From NCBI GenBank assembly GCA_036509255.1, contig DATCFY010000033.1, positions 1-64,000 of the forward strand: a stretch of DNA of 64,000 nt, given 5' to 3'. Each line of letters starts with the position of its first letter. The stretch's first letter is position 1. Both the position numbers and the translations under genes were made by a program. Of this stretch, positions 15,793 through 24,126 are shown piece after piece. Below the pieces are notes generated by a model. That model saw only the letters and a list, made by a program, of their open reading frames with translations. It had not been told where the DNA came from and made no database searches. The stretch is from RYN-230 sp036509255. Its GTDB lineage: Bacteria; Actinomycetota; Actinomycetes; Streptosporangiales; Streptosporangiaceae.

Positions 15793-16272
15793 TCAGTGAT
15801 CCCAGCGAATCAGGGTCGCGGCGGCCTCGTAGTCCTTGGCCGGCCCGGTCACCCGCCAGCGCTCCTCCATCACGTCCTCGCCGAGCACCAGGTAGGTGAT
15901 CTCGTAGCGGTCCGCACGGCACTGGTGGACCGCCGTGCAGCGGCCTGAGCGCAGGTCAAGCCGGTAGAAGAGGTGGCCGTCCGCGAACCGCACGTCCACC
16001 GTGCCGTCCGGCAGGCCCTGGTAGCGGAGGCTGCGGGTGGCCGGGCCGGTGTGCGGGCCAAAGCGCAGCTCGCCGGTCTCCAGGTAGCGCAGCGACGCCT
16101 CGGTATCGGGCTCGGCGGAGCCGGCGGGGGCACCTGGCTCGCCAGGATCGCCGGGCCCACTGAGCACGGCCTGGCCGGTGAACCGTCCCTCAGCGCCCGA
16201 GCGGTGGTCGGTCAGCACCCGCTCGATGCGCCAGTGCCCCGCCGCGAAGCCGAGCGTGTTACTTACCCGCAT
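15793..16272 (-). CDS. DUF6314-like protein
   Basis: A 159-residue soluble protein beginning GHWRIERVLTDHRSG, with central LRYLETGELRFG and YRLDLRSGRCTAVHQC and the ending ERWRVTGPAKDYEAATLI-like. It resembles the DUF6314 group, predicted beta-rich and lipocalin-like, of unknown function. An acidic, Gly/Pro-rich loop (about residues 38-58) looks expanded. It is divergent from bioY with about 120 bp between starts. Confidence 0.65.
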   Translation of the reverse strand: MRVSNTLGFAAGHWRIERVLTDHRSGAEGRFTGQAVLSGPGDPGEPGAPAGSAEPDTEASLRYLETGELRFGPHTGPATRSLRYQGLPDGTVDVRFADGHLFYRLDLRSGRCTAVHQCRADRYEITYLVLGEDVMEERWRVTGPAKDYEAAATLIRWDH

Positions 16273-16393
16273 GGTTCAGCATTGTGGCCGCTCCCCACCG
16301 CATACCGGACACCCGGTGCCTTGGATGGTCCCGGGCACCTTGGTATCGTCCCCCTCGGCTACCTGTACGTTTCCCCCGCCTGAGGAGTCCCCC

Positions 16394-17008
16394 ATGTCTG
16401 ATGCGGCCGCGCTGCGCCAGCGTTCCCCCCTGGTGCTTGCCGACCTGCTGCCCGGTGCGCTGGTCCGGGACGTGGTCCTGGTGGTTGGGGCGGCCGGCTT
16501 CGTCGGGCTGCTCGCCCAGATCTCCATCCACCTGTCCTTCACCCCCGTGCCCATCACCGGGCAGACCCTGGGCGTCCTGCTGGCGGGCACGGCACTCGGC
16601 TGGCGGCGGGCCGGGGCGGCGCTGGTGCTGTACGCGGTGGCCGGGCTGGCCGGGGTGCCCTGGTTCGCCGCCCACCAGAGCGGCTACGTAGGTGCCTCGT
16701 TCGGCTACGTGCTGGGCTTCATCGCCGCCGCGACGCTGTGCGGCTACCTGGCCCAGCGCGGCGCGGACCGCTCGGTGCTGCGGTCGGTGCCCGTCATGAT
16801 CGCCGGCGAGGTGGTCATGTACGCGATCGGGGTGACCTGGCTGGCGCTGGACCTGCATCTCAGCGCCTCGCGTGCGCTGTCGGAGGGATTCACCCCGTTC
16901 CTGGCGGGCGACGCCATCAAGGCCGCGATCGCCGCCGGGCTGCTGCCCGCCGCGTGGTGGCTGACCGGCTACCGGCGCAGCCGCCCGCCCGCCGGCGAAG
17001 CCGGCTGA
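16394..17008 (+). CDS. bioY: Biotin transporter BioY
   Basis: A 204-residue S-component of the ECF-type biotin uptake system with about six membrane helices. BioY features include SFTPVPITGQTLGVLLAGTALGWRRA near residue 45, the AHQSGYVGASFGYVLGF segment and the C-terminal FLAGDAIKAAIAAGLLP. ATG 16394 follows GAGGAGTCCCCC. No bioM/bioN ATPase or transmembrane partner is adjacent, so it works alone or shares a remote module. Biotin supply fits the carboxylase genes at 10-11.6 kb, though they are not linked transcriptionally. Confidence 0.9.
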   Translation: MSDAAALRQRSPLVLADLLPGALVRDVVLVVGAAGFVGLLAQISIHLSFTPVPITGQTLGVLLAGTALGWRRAGAALVLYAVAGLAGVPWFAAHQSGYVGASFGYVLGFIAAATLCGYLAQRGADRSVLRSVPVMIAGEVVMYAIGVTWLALDLHLSASRALSEGFTPFLAGDAIKAAIAAGLLPAAWWLTGYRRSRPPAGEAG

Positions 17009-17090
17009 GCTAGCAGGGCCGGCGAAGCCGGCTGAGCCCCAGTAGAGCCGGCGAAGTCGGAGCCAGCAGGGCCGGCGAAGCCGCCGGCGG
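16991..17090. repeat. Array of GCCGGCGAAG units at the bioY/dasR-like junction
   Basis: GCCGGCGAAG occurs at 16991, 17018, 17047 and 17071. Three of the four continue so that a small GGC-GAA-GCC-type hairpin can form. The array lies across the ends of two convergent genes and may serve as a compound terminator. Confidence 0.7.
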
Positions 17091-17094
17091 GCTG

Positions 17095-17889
17095 CTAGCG
17101 GTGAAGCCGCGTGACCAGCTTGTAGCGGTCACCGCGGTACTTGGACTGGGCCCACTCGACGGGTTCACCCGAGACGTCGAACGCCTGACGCGACAGCAGC
17201 AGCAGGGGCATGCCGACGTCGACCCCGAGTAGCCGGGCGTCCTTGGGGTCGGCCAGCACGGTCTCGATCGTCTCCACCGCCTCGGTGAGCTGGACCCCGT
17301 AGGCCGAGGCCAGCGCCTCATACAAGGAGGCGTAGCGGTCCAGGTTCCGGCGCAGTCCGGGGAACCGGCGGCCGGGCAGGTGCGAGGTGTCGGTCGACAT
17401 CGGCTCCCCGTCGGCCAGCCTCAAGCGGTGGATGCGCAGTACCCGGCCGCCGGCCGGGATGGCCAGCAGCTCGGAAAGCTGGGCGTCGGCGGGCACGTAG
17501 CTGGTGTCCAGGATCCTGGTCTGCGGGTGCAGCCCGTGCGCCCGCATCCCCTGCGTGTAGCTGGCCAGCTCGAGGAGCTGCGCGACCTTGGGCTTGGCCA
17601 CGAAGGTGCCCTTGCCCTGCATGCGCAGCAGCCGGCCTTCCACCACGAGCTCGGCCAGGGCCTGGCGCACCGTGGTCCGCGACGTCCCGTATTGCTGGGC
17701 GAGCTCCCGTTCCGGCGGCACCGGGCTGCCCGGCGCCATGGCCTGGGTCAGCTCGAGCAGCTGGCGCTTGACCGCGTAGTACTTCGGGATCCGTGGCGAC
17801 GCCGGGCCAGGGGGTGAAGGCTCGCCGTCGCGGATAGCGGGGGACGCTGTCACGGTCACTTCCTTCCGCAGCACCTGCGTTCCGGACAT
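17095..17889 (-). CDS. GntR/HutC-family regulator, DasR-like
   Basis: A 264-residue GntR-type repressor: winged helix (PPERELAQQYGTSRTTVRQALAELVVEGRL, residues ~57-85), then a UTRA effector domain. IPKYYAVKRQLLELT, GKGTFVAKPKV, ASYTQGMRAHGL and VEWAQSKYRGDRYKLVTRLHR closely follow Streptomyces DasR, the global regulator of N-acetylglucosamine and chitin metabolism that senses GlcN-6-P. Target genes and a clear dre operator are not in this window, so orthology rather than paralogy is unproven. Confidence 0.82.
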   Translation of the reverse strand: MSGTQVLRKEVTVTASPAIRDGEPSPPGPASPRIPKYYAVKRQLLELTQAMAPGSPVPPERELAQQYGTSRTTVRQALAELVVEGRLLRMQGKGTFVAKPKVAQLLELASYTQGMRAHGLHPQTRILDTSYVPADAQLSELLAIPAGGRVLRIHRLRLADGEPMSTDTSHLPGRRFPGLRRNLDRYASLYEALASAYGVQLTEAVETIETVLADPKDARLLGVDVGMPLLLLSRQAFDVSGEPVEWAQSKYRGDRYKLVTRLHR

Positions 17890-18100
17890 AATCTCCTATT
17901 GCGGCCCCGTCCCGCTTCACCCGTGACCGTACATGGGGGAATAATGCCAGCTAGAGCCGGTACGGCGGGCAGTGGCCCCAGGAGGGCGGGTGGCGAAGTG
18001 GGCGCCGGGGTGCGCCCCGAGGTGGACGCCGGCCGGGCGGCGAGGGGGGCGGCGCCGCAAAGATGCCAGGCTGAAGGCGTGGGCCCGCTCGGTGGCCCGG

Positions 18101-19657
18101 ATGAGCGATGATGGCATGGTGCCCACGCTCAATGACCTCGCCCGCCGCCACACCGCGCTGACGTCGGCCGACATCGACTGGCTGCACGCGCTGGTGTCGG
18201 ACTGGCAGCTGCTGGCCGACCTGTCCTTCGCTGACCTGGTGCTGTGGGCGCCGCTCCAGGACGCCTCCGGCTGGGTGGTACTGGCCCAGATGCGCCCGAC
18301 GACCGGGCCGACCACGTTCCACGACGACGCGGTGGGCTCGTTCGCGCCGGTCGGGGCCCGGCCCTTCCTGGAATCGGCCCAGCGGGAGCGGCGGATCTGC
18401 CGGGAAGGCGACCCGGAGTGGACCCGCGGCGTGCCGGTCCGCCGGGAATCGATCCCGGTCACCCGGGAGGGCCAGGTCATCGCGGTCATCGAGCGGAGCA
18501 CGAACCTGAGCTCGGCGCGCACGCCGAGCCGCCTGGAGCTGACCTACCTCAAGGGCGCGGACGACCTGGCCCAGATGGTCGCCTCCGGCATGTTCCCCTG
18601 GCCTGGGCAGCAGCCCGCGCTGGTCCGCTCCCCCCGGGTGGGGGACGGGATGCTGCGGCTCGGCCGGTCCGGCAAGGTCAGCTACGCGAGCCCCAACGCC
18701 TTGTCCGCGTACCGCAGGCTCGGCCTGGCCGCAGACCTGGTGGGGGCCGAGCTGGGCCCGCTGACCGCCCGGCTGTGCGCCCCGGGGCGGCCCACCGACG
18801 ACTCGCTGATGGTCACCGCCAGCGGGCGTGCCCCGCGGGAGACCGAGGTCGAGGGGAACGGGTCGGTGGTTCAACTGCGGGCCATCCCGCTGGTCGTCAA
18901 CGGGCTGCGGACCGGGGCGCTGGTGCTGGTCCGCGACGTGACCGAGTTGCGGCACCGCGAGCGCGAGCTGATGACCAAGGACGCCACCATCCGGGAAATC
19001 CACCACCGGGTGAAGAACAACCTGCAGACCGTGGCCGCGCTGCTCCGCCTGCAGTCGCGGCGGCTGGAGGAGCCGAAGGCGCGGGCCGCGCTGGACGAGG
19101 CGGTGCGCCGGGTCGGTTCCATCGCGACCGTGCACGAGACGCTCTCGCACGCCCCCGAGGAGATCGTGGACTTCGACGACGTCGCGGAGCGGGTCGCCGC
19201 GATGGCGGGGGAGGTGTCCTCGGCCGAGGCACGGGTCAAGCCCGTCCTGCTCGGCCGGTTCGGGCTGCTTCCCTCCGCGGTGGCCACGCCGCTGGCCCTG
19301 GTGCTGGCCGAGTTGCTGCAGAACGCGCTGCAGCACGGACTGGCCCAGAGCCCGGATCCGGGAGTCGATGGGCTGCTTGAGGTATGCGTGGACCGCAGCC
19401 AGGAACGGCTGACGGTCATTGTGCAAGATAATGGCGTGGGCTTGCCGGAGGAATTCGACCTGGCTTCCGCGACCAGCCTGGGCTTGCAGATCGTCCGGAC
19501 ACTCGTGCTGTCCGAGCTGGGCGGCCGGCTGGAGGTCAAGCCGCGGGCCGGCGGGGGCACCAAGGCCGTGGTGGACCTGCCGCTGGACGCCGGGGCGCCG
19601 TTATCAGCCCAGGCGGCTCCGATACGCCCGCTGGGCCCGGCGGAGCCGCATGCCTGA
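18101..19657 (+). CDS. pdtaS: Sensor histidine kinase, PdtaS type (GAF-PAS-HisKA_2)
   Basis: A soluble kinase of about 518 residues with an N-terminal GAF-like region (SDWQLLADLSFADLVLWAP), a PAS-like middle and a HisKA_2 module (IREIHHRVKNNLQTVAALLRLQSRR, phospho-acceptor His in EIHHRVKNN). A HATPase_c domain follows (LAELLQNALQHG N-box, DNGVGLP G1, TSLGLQIVRTLV). The order matches PdtaS, which signals to the ANTAR antiterminator PdtaR. No pdtaR is adjacent. ATG 18101 is chosen because upstream codons are Arg/Gly-rich; ATG 18116 is an alternative. Confidence 0.88.
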   Translation: MSDDGMVPTLNDLARRHTALTSADIDWLHALVSDWQLLADLSFADLVLWAPLQDASGWVVLAQMRPTTGPTTFHDDAVGSFAPVGARPFLESAQRERRICREGDPEWTRGVPVRRESIPVTREGQVIAVIERSTNLSSARTPSRLELTYLKGADDLAQMVASGMFPWPGQQPALVRSPRVGDGMLRLGRSGKVSYASPNALSAYRRLGLAADLVGAELGPLTARLCAPGRPTDDSLMVTASGRAPRETEVEGNGSVVQLRAIPLVVNGLRTGALVLVRDVTELRHRERELMTKDATIREIHHRVKNNLQTVAALLRLQSRRLEEPKARAALDEAVRRVGSIATVHETLSHAPEEIVDFDDVAERVAAMAGEVSSAEARVKPVLLGRFGLLPSAVATPLALVLAELLQNALQHGLAQSPDPGVDGLLEVCVDRSQERLTVIVQDNGVGLPEEFDLASATSLGLQIVRTLVLSELGGRLEVKPRAGGGTKAVVDLPLDAGAPLSAQAAPIRPLGPAEPHA

Positions 19658-19667
19658 GCAGGCGGAA

Positions 19668-19695
19668 GCCCCGGGGACAGGACAGCCCCCGGGGC
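19668..19695. terminator. Bidirectional hairpin between pdtaS and whiB1
   Basis: Perfect 9-bp arms (19668-19676 and 19687-19695) around a 10-nt loop, between two convergent stop codons 49 bp apart. Confidence 0.65.
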
Positions 19696-19706
19696 ATCCG
19701 CTAAGC

Positions 19707-19961
19707 TCACGCGTTCGCGCGCGCCCGGAACCGGCTCGCCCGCCGCTTGAGAGCGCGCCGCTCGTCTTCATTCATGCCGCCCCACACCCCGGCGTCCTGG
19801 CCGCTCTCGAGCGCCCACTGCAGGCAGGGCTCAATCGCTGGGCATCGGCGGCATACTTGCTTGGCCTCGTCGATCTGGAGTAGCGCAGGCCCGGTGTTCC
19901 CGATCGGGAAAAACAACTCCGGGTCCACGTCACGGCAGGCGGCGTCGTGGCGCCAGTCCAT
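19707..19961 (-). CDS. whiB1: WhiB-family iron-sulfur transcription factor WhiB1
   Basis: An 84-residue Wbl protein. Cys9, Cys37, Cys40 and Cys46 ligate a [4Fe-4S] cluster, and GVWGGMNEDERRALKRR is the Wbl turn plus basic C-terminus. Length, MDWRH start and cysteine spacing match WhiB1 (WblE in Streptomyces), an essential nitric-oxide-sensitive factor that binds the housekeeping sigma factor. The ATG at 19961 is chosen for that match; the frame is open further upstream. A CRP-like site lies about 75 bp upstream. Confidence 0.94.
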   Translation of the reverse strand: MDWRHDAACRDVDPELFFPIGNTGPALLQIDEAKQVCRRCPAIEPCLQWALESGQDAGVWGGMNEDERRALKRRASRFRARANA

Positions 19962-20308
19962 GCGGTCCACTCCTCCTTGGCGGCCGGACCGTGGCCGGTC
20001 CGGGTTGGAGACCTCGGCTCGCGAGCTTGTGAACGAATTCACGAGCCAGGGTCTATGTCGGGAGCCGTGTAGCTACCCGGGGTTTTAGCCTCACACTTCA
20101 TTCGAGCCAGCGGCCCCCACTGGACTCCGGTCCGAGGTCTCGGAATCAGACACTAACGCCGAAACCTGCCCGATGGCCGCGCATGGCGCCGCTCACCCGA
20201 ACCGGGTTCCAGCCTGTCAAGCGCCTGAATCAAACGCAAGACTATTCGGCAAAGGTTCAGCTCGATTCCGGTGTCTGATAGGTCACATCATGAGCTGTTC
20301 CGGGCTTG
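19962..20308 (-). promoter_or_regulatory. whiB1 upstream region with CRP-like site (20028-20043)
   Basis: TGTGA-N6-TCACG at 20028-20043 matches the CRP consensus TGTGA-N6-TCACA at nine of ten positions, about 75 bp upstream of the whiB1 start. M. tuberculosis whiB1 is known to be controlled by a CRP protein. The rest of this 347-bp gap, up to the stop of the lipid kinase gene, is AT-richer than its surroundings and shows no gene. Confidence 0.6.
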
Positions 20309-21283
20309 TCAGGCAATTACCCGCAGAGCACGCGGAACAGCGCGAAACGTGACACTCTCATGCTCGCCGACATACTCCCCGTCCACCTGCAGCGCGACCG
20401 GCCGGTCCGCCCTCAGGGTGAAGCTGGGCTGGTCGTGCAGGCTGACCACGTCCCGGCCCCCCGGGGGCTCGCTGCGCTGGGCGAACATCTGACGGAGCGC
20501 GCTCAATGTGCCTACGGTCCGCATTCGCCGGAGCGCGAAGATATCGAGCCCGGTGTCGAAGCCGGCGCCCGGGCTCGGATTGACCGGCCGCGGGCCCAGG
20601 TAGGTCCACGGCGAGGTGTTGGAAATAATCGCCAGGAACAGATGCCCGATCGCGGATTTGCCCTCGCGTTCCAGCGCGAGCGCGGGGTGACGGCGGTCGG
20701 TGACCCCGTAGAACTGGCGCAGCGCGGTCCGCAGGTACAGGCCGGGGGTCACGGTCCGGCCGCCCGCCCGCAGCCCCTCGATCACCCGCACCACTTCTGC
20801 GTCCAGGCCGAGTCCCGCGTTGAAGGTGAAGTAGCGGTCCCGGCGGGCCTGGTGCGGGCTGGCCTGGTCCAGGCTGGCCTGATCCAGGCTGGCGCAGCCC
20901 AGGCCGACGCGGCGGTCACGGCCCGCTCGCAGGGCCTCCAGAATCCGCCCGGTCGCGTCCACCGGATCGGCGGGCAGGCCCAGCGCCCGGGTGAACACGT
21001 TCGCGTGGCCCCCCGGGACGGGGGCCAGGGCCGGCTCCGTTCCGGGCTGCGCGCCGCGCAGCAGGCCGTTGACGGCCTCGTTGACCGTGCCGTCCCCGCC
21101 TAGCGTCAGAATCAGCTGGAAGCCCTCCGAGGCGGCCTTGCGCGCCAGTGTGCCCGCATGGCCCCGGTAGCGTGTTTCCACGACTTCCAGATCCATCTGG
21201 GATGCGAGAGCATGCGTGATGACGTCCCGGCTCAATGGGGTGGTCGCCGTGGCGTGCGGGTTGACGATCAGGAGCGCGGGCAC
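20309..21283 (-). CDS. Diacylglycerol/lipid kinase family protein
   Basis: A 324-residue DAGK-catalytic-domain protein. Its IVNPHA start, LILTLGGDGTVNEAVNGLL (GGDGT motif, ~residues 58-76) and PVPGGHANVFTRALGLP are the nucleotide/substrate signatures, and the C-terminal beta-domain includes VALQVDGEYVGEHESVTF. It likely phosphorylates a lipid such as diacylglycerol or a sphingoid/polyprenyl analogue at the membrane. A loop at about residues 132-146 contains two exact DQASL units from 15-bp duplications at 20859-20888. GTG start; divergent from the next gene. Confidence 0.87.
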   Translation of the reverse strand: MPALLIVNPHATATTPLSRDVITHALASQMDLEVVETRYRGHAGTLARKAASEGFQLILTLGGDGTVNEAVNGLLRGAQPGTEPALAPVPGGHANVFTRALGLPADPVDATGRILEALRAGRDRRVGLGCASLDQASLDQASPHQARRDRYFTFNAGLGLDAEVVRVIEGLRAGGRTVTPGLYLRTALRQFYGVTDRRHPALALEREGKSAIGHLFLAIISNTSPWTYLGPRPVNPSPGAGFDTGLDIFALRRMRTVGTLSALRQMFAQRSEPPGGRDVVSLHDQPSFTLRADRPVALQVDGEYVGEHESVTFRAVPRALRVIA

Positions 21284-21314
21284 GGGCTCAGGTTAGCGAC
21301 GAGGGGTATGGGAG

Positions 21315-21893
21315 ATGCAACAGAGGCCACCGAGCCTGCTCGGTGCGGCGGCGGTGCAGGCCGCCGACGCGGTCATCGTGCTGGCCGCCAGCGTGCTGGC
21401 CGGAGTGGACACGATCGCGGGCCAGTCCTACCAGCGGGGCAGCGGGATCGCGCTGACGCTGATCGGCCTGGGCACCGCCGTGGCGCTGGCCTGGGTCGCC
21501 TGGGGGCTGTACCAGGCCCGCCGGTGGAGCCGCACCCCCATGGCGCTGACCCAGCTGTTCGTCGGCATCGTCGGCGTCTACCTGGTGCAGGGGCACCGCT
21601 ACGAGTGGGGGATCCCGTCGCTGGCGCTGGCCATCATCGGGTTCGCCCTGCTGGTGACCCCGGCCACCCTCCGCGCGCTGGCCGGTCCGCAGGCCGGGGG
21701 TAGCCAGCAGGCCGGCCCGCCCTCCGGAACCGCGCCACGTCCCGACCCGGGCCAGCGGCCCCGCCCGGCTAGGCCAGTCGCGCAGGCCAAGGCCTCGCCG
21801 TCCAAGAAACCAGCAGCCAAGACTCCTTCGCCGGCCAAGCCCGCCGCGCCGGGCCAGCCCAGGCCACCACGCAAGCGGCCCGCCCGGGGCTAG
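21315..21893 (+). CDS. Membrane protein of unknown function with basic Pro/Ala/Lys tail
   Basis: A 192-residue protein with four hydrophobic segments in the first ~120 residues (AADAVIVLAASVLAGV, IALTLIGLGTAVALAWVAWG, MALTQLFVGIVGVYLV, SLALAIIGFALLVTPATL). A disordered tail follows, rich in Pro, Ala, Lys and Arg (KKPAAKTPSPAKPAAPG), probably cytoplasmic. Small four-helix proteins of this form occur in actinomycetes without assigned function. It is divergent from the lipid kinase with a 31-bp gap, so the two promoters overlap. Confidence 0.7.
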   Translation: MQQRPPSLLGAAAVQAADAVIVLAASVLAGVDTIAGQSYQRGSGIALTLIGLGTAVALAWVAWGLYQARRWSRTPMALTQLFVGIVGVYLVQGHRYEWGIPSLALAIIGFALLVTPATLRALAGPQAGGSQQAGPPSGTAPRPDPGQRPRPARPVAQAKASPSKKPAAKTPSPAKPAAPGQPRPPRKRPARG

Positions 21894-22003
21894 CTGAGCC
21901 CGATCTCGCTCGAGCCCGGCCCGGGCCCAGCCCGGTCCCGGCTCCAGGCGGGTCCCGGCCCCGGCTCCGGCTCCGGCCGCCACGGCGCCCAGCTCCGCGC
22001 CCG

Positions 22004-22942
22004 TCAGTCGTCCGCCGTCAGCCCGTCCCGGAGCTGGGCGAGCGTCCTGGCCAGCAGCCGGGACACGTGCATCTGCGAGATCCCCAGCTCGCTGGCGATC
22101 TGCGACTGGGTCATGTTCCCGAAAAACCGCAGCAGCAGGATGCGCTTTTCCCGGCTGGGCAGCTGCTCCAGCAATGGCTTAAGCGATTCCCGGTACTCGA
22201 CCCCCTCCAGGGCGTCGTCGAGCATGCCGAGCGATTCGGCCACGGCGGGCGCGTCGTCGTCGCCCGAGTCCGGGGCGTCCAGGGACACCGTCGAGTAGGC
22301 GTTGGCCGACTCCAGGCCCTCCAGCACCTCTTCCTCGGTCATCTGCAGGTGCGCGGCGATTTCGGCCACGGTGGGCGCCCGGCCCTCGCGCTGCGCCAGG
22401 TCACCGATGGCCTTGGTCAGGGCCAGCTTGAGTTCCTGCAGCCGCCGGGGTACCCGGACTGCCCAGCCCTTGTCCCGGAAATGCCGCTTGATCTCACCCA
22501 CGATGGTCGGGGTGGCGTAGGTCGAGAATTCCACCCCGCGGCCCAGATCGAACCGGTCAATGGACTTGATCAGCCCGATCGTCGCCACCTGGGTGAGGTC
22601 ATCGAGCCATTCGCCGCGGTTACGGAATCGCCGGGCCAGGTACTCCACCAGGGGCAGGTGCAGTTCCACCAGCTCGCCGCGGATCCGCAGCCGCTCGGCG
22701 TCGCCCTGGGGCAGCACAGACAGCTGCTCGAACAGTTCCCGCGCGTGTCCCCGGTCCGGGACCGCATGCTGGATCCGCGGGGTGGTGCGCACCTCAGCCA
22801 GCGGCGTCTCGCCCAGTGGTGTCTCGCCCAGTGGTGTCTCGCCCACCTGAGCCTCGATGTGGGCCGTCACGACGCCATCGATCTCCTCCGCCACCCGGGC
22901 CTCGACTTTCCGGGGCACCCGGACCTCGATTTCCTCGGTCAC
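22004..22942 (-). CDS. RNA polymerase sigma factor, SigB/SigF/SigG group
   Basis: A 312-residue group 3 (stress/sporulation type) sigma factor. Region 2 is LVEYLARRFRNRGEWLDDLTQVATIGLIKSIDRFD, region 3 contains VRVPRRLQELKLALTKA, and the region 4 helix-turn-helix is NMTQSQIASELGISQMHVSRLL. The N-terminus carries EVRVPRKVEARV-like charged residues and a GETPL x3 repeat from a 15-bp duplication (22806-22845). I choose the GTG at 22942 because it overlaps the rsbW TGA (GTGA), implying coupled translation; the frame is open further upstream inside rsbW. The adjacent RsbW-type kinase is the likely anti-sigma factor. Confidence 0.9.
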   Translation of the reverse strand: MTEEIEVRVPRKVEARVAEEIDGVVTAHIEAQVGETPLGETPLGETPLAEVRTTPRIQHAVPDRGHARELFEQLSVLPQGDAERLRIRGELVELHLPLVEYLARRFRNRGEWLDDLTQVATIGLIKSIDRFDLGRGVEFSTYATPTIVGEIKRHFRDKGWAVRVPRRLQELKLALTKAIGDLAQREGRAPTVAEIAAHLQMTEEEVLEGLESANAYSTVSLDAPDSGDDDAPAVAESLGMLDDALEGVEYRESLKPLLEQLPSREKRILLLRFFGNMTQSQIASELGISQMHVSRLLARTLAQLRDGLTADD

Positions 22943-23397
22943 CCGGACCTCGACAGCTCGCGGGTCTTGCGCAGCAAGACCGTGAGTTGGTTGCCCGGGC
23001 CGGCCCAGGCGTCCACGCTTCCGGCCAGCGCGGCGAGCACCGTCCAGGCGAAGGTGTCCCGGGCTGGTAGCTGGGCCCGCTGGGTGAGCACGGACACCGC
23101 GATCGTCACGTTGTCCTCGCCGAGGGTGAAGTCGCAGTCCAGGCTGGCACCCGGCGCCGCCTGGCTGAGCAGCAGGCCGCATGCCTCGTCCACGGCGATC
23201 CGCAGGTCCTCGATCTCATCCAGAGTGAAGTCGAGGCGGGCGGCGAGGCCTGCCGTGGCCGTGCGCAGCACGGACAGGTAGGCACCCTCGGCCGGCATCC
23301 GGATCGTCACGCGATCCTCGGCGGCCCGTGGCACGGGCTCACCGCGAACCGCGGTGGGCACGGCCGCAGCGGCAGGCGCGGTCGTTTCTTCCGTCAC
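22939..23397 (-). CDS. RsbW-type anti-sigma factor / serine kinase-like ATPase
   Basis: A 152-residue GHKL-type ATP-binding protein. The region LDFTLDEIEDLRIAVDEACGLLL contains the N-box-like helix of RsbW/SpoIIAB proteins. It probably sequesters the sigma factor encoded immediately downstream with a 4-bp overlap. No anti-anti-sigma gene is in the window. GTG start at 23397 follows GGAGGAGA. Confidence 0.85.
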   Translation of the reverse strand: MTEETTAPAAAAVPTAVRGEPVPRAAEDRVTIRMPAEGAYLSVLRTATAGLAARLDFTLDEIEDLRIAVDEACGLLLSQAAPGASLDCDFTLGEDNVTIAVSVLTQRAQLPARDTFAWTVLAALAGSVDAWAGPGNQLTVLLRKTRELSRSG

Positions 23398-23408
23398 GAT
23401 TCTCCTCC

Positions 23409-23426
23409 AGTACCGTCAGCGGTACT
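23409..23426 (-). promoter_or_regulatory. 18-bp inverted repeat next to the rsbW ribosome binding site
   Basis: AGTACCG-TCAG-CGGTACT lies directly before the GGAGGAG of rsbW. It could be an operator or a leader hairpin that affects ribosome access. Confidence 0.4.
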
Positions 23427-23568
23427 GCTGCTGGCGGCCGTCGTGGTCTTGCATTGCAACCTACCGTCCACCGGGTGCAGCGCTAACGCGCCGCCCCGGG
23501 TGCTGCCCCGGCAATTCCCTTTTGACCAGCCAGGATGTCCAGGATTGACCGGAGGATTCCGGGACGGG

Positions 23569-23603
23569 CGAGGCCGCGCAGGCGTGGTGCCTGCGCGGCC
23601 TCG
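23569..23603 (-). terminator. sodN terminator hairpin
   Basis: Perfect 15-bp arms (23569-23583 and 23589-23603) with a 5-nt loop, about 26 nt beyond the sodN stop on the minus strand. Confidence 0.8.
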
Positions 23604-23629
23604 GGGTGTCGCGACGTGCTGCGCGGAGA

Positions 23630-24043
23630 TCAGCCCTGCTTGGTCTCCCAGAAGATCTTGCTGATCTCGTCGATCTTGGCCAGCAGCTGGTCGGCCGCGT
23701 CGACGTCGGTGCTGCTCTTGGTGCCGCCCGGGCCACCGCCGGCGAGCTTGGTGGCCTCGTTGAACAGTGTGTTCAGCTGCGGGTACTTCTCGAAGTGCGG
23801 CGGCTTGAAGTAGTCCGTCCACAGCACCCACAGGTGGTGCTTGACCAGGTCAGAGCGCTCCTCCTTGATCAGCAGGGCCCGCGTCTGGAACGCCGGGTCC
23901 GAGCTGTCGTGATACTTCTGGATGATCGCCTTGACGGACTCAGCTTCGATCCGCGCCTGGGCGGGATCGTAGATGCCGCAGGGCAGGTCGCAATGCGCGT
24001 GCACGGTGGACTTTGGCTCGAGGAGACGTGTCAGCAGTCCCAT
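23630..24043 (-). CDS. sodN: Nickel superoxide dismutase
   Basis: A 137-residue precursor of the Ni-SOD that converts superoxide to oxygen and peroxide. The mature enzyme begins at the His of HCDLPCGIYDP, the nickel hook (His1, Cys2, Cys6). Before it lies a 16-residue propeptide (MGLLTRLLEPKSTVHA) that must be removed by SodX. ATG 24043 gives this standard propeptide; an in-frame start further up would add nine residues without family support. The divergent gene encodes that protease. In Streptomyces sodN is repressed by nickel-bound Nur; I could not identify a clear Nur box. Confidence 0.95.
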   Translation of the reverse strand: MGLLTRLLEPKSTVHAHCDLPCGIYDPAQARIEAESVKAIIQKYHDSSDPAFQTRALLIKEERSDLVKHHLWVLWTDYFKPPHFEKYPQLNTLFNEATKLAGGGPGGTKSSTDVDAADQLLAKIDEISKIFWETKQG

Positions 24044-24126
24044 AGGTCCCCTTCTCTCATCTCGGATCATGGGTTACCGAAAATTGACACTACCCCTCAG
24101 GCTCGGGAACGAACGTAGGAGGGCCG

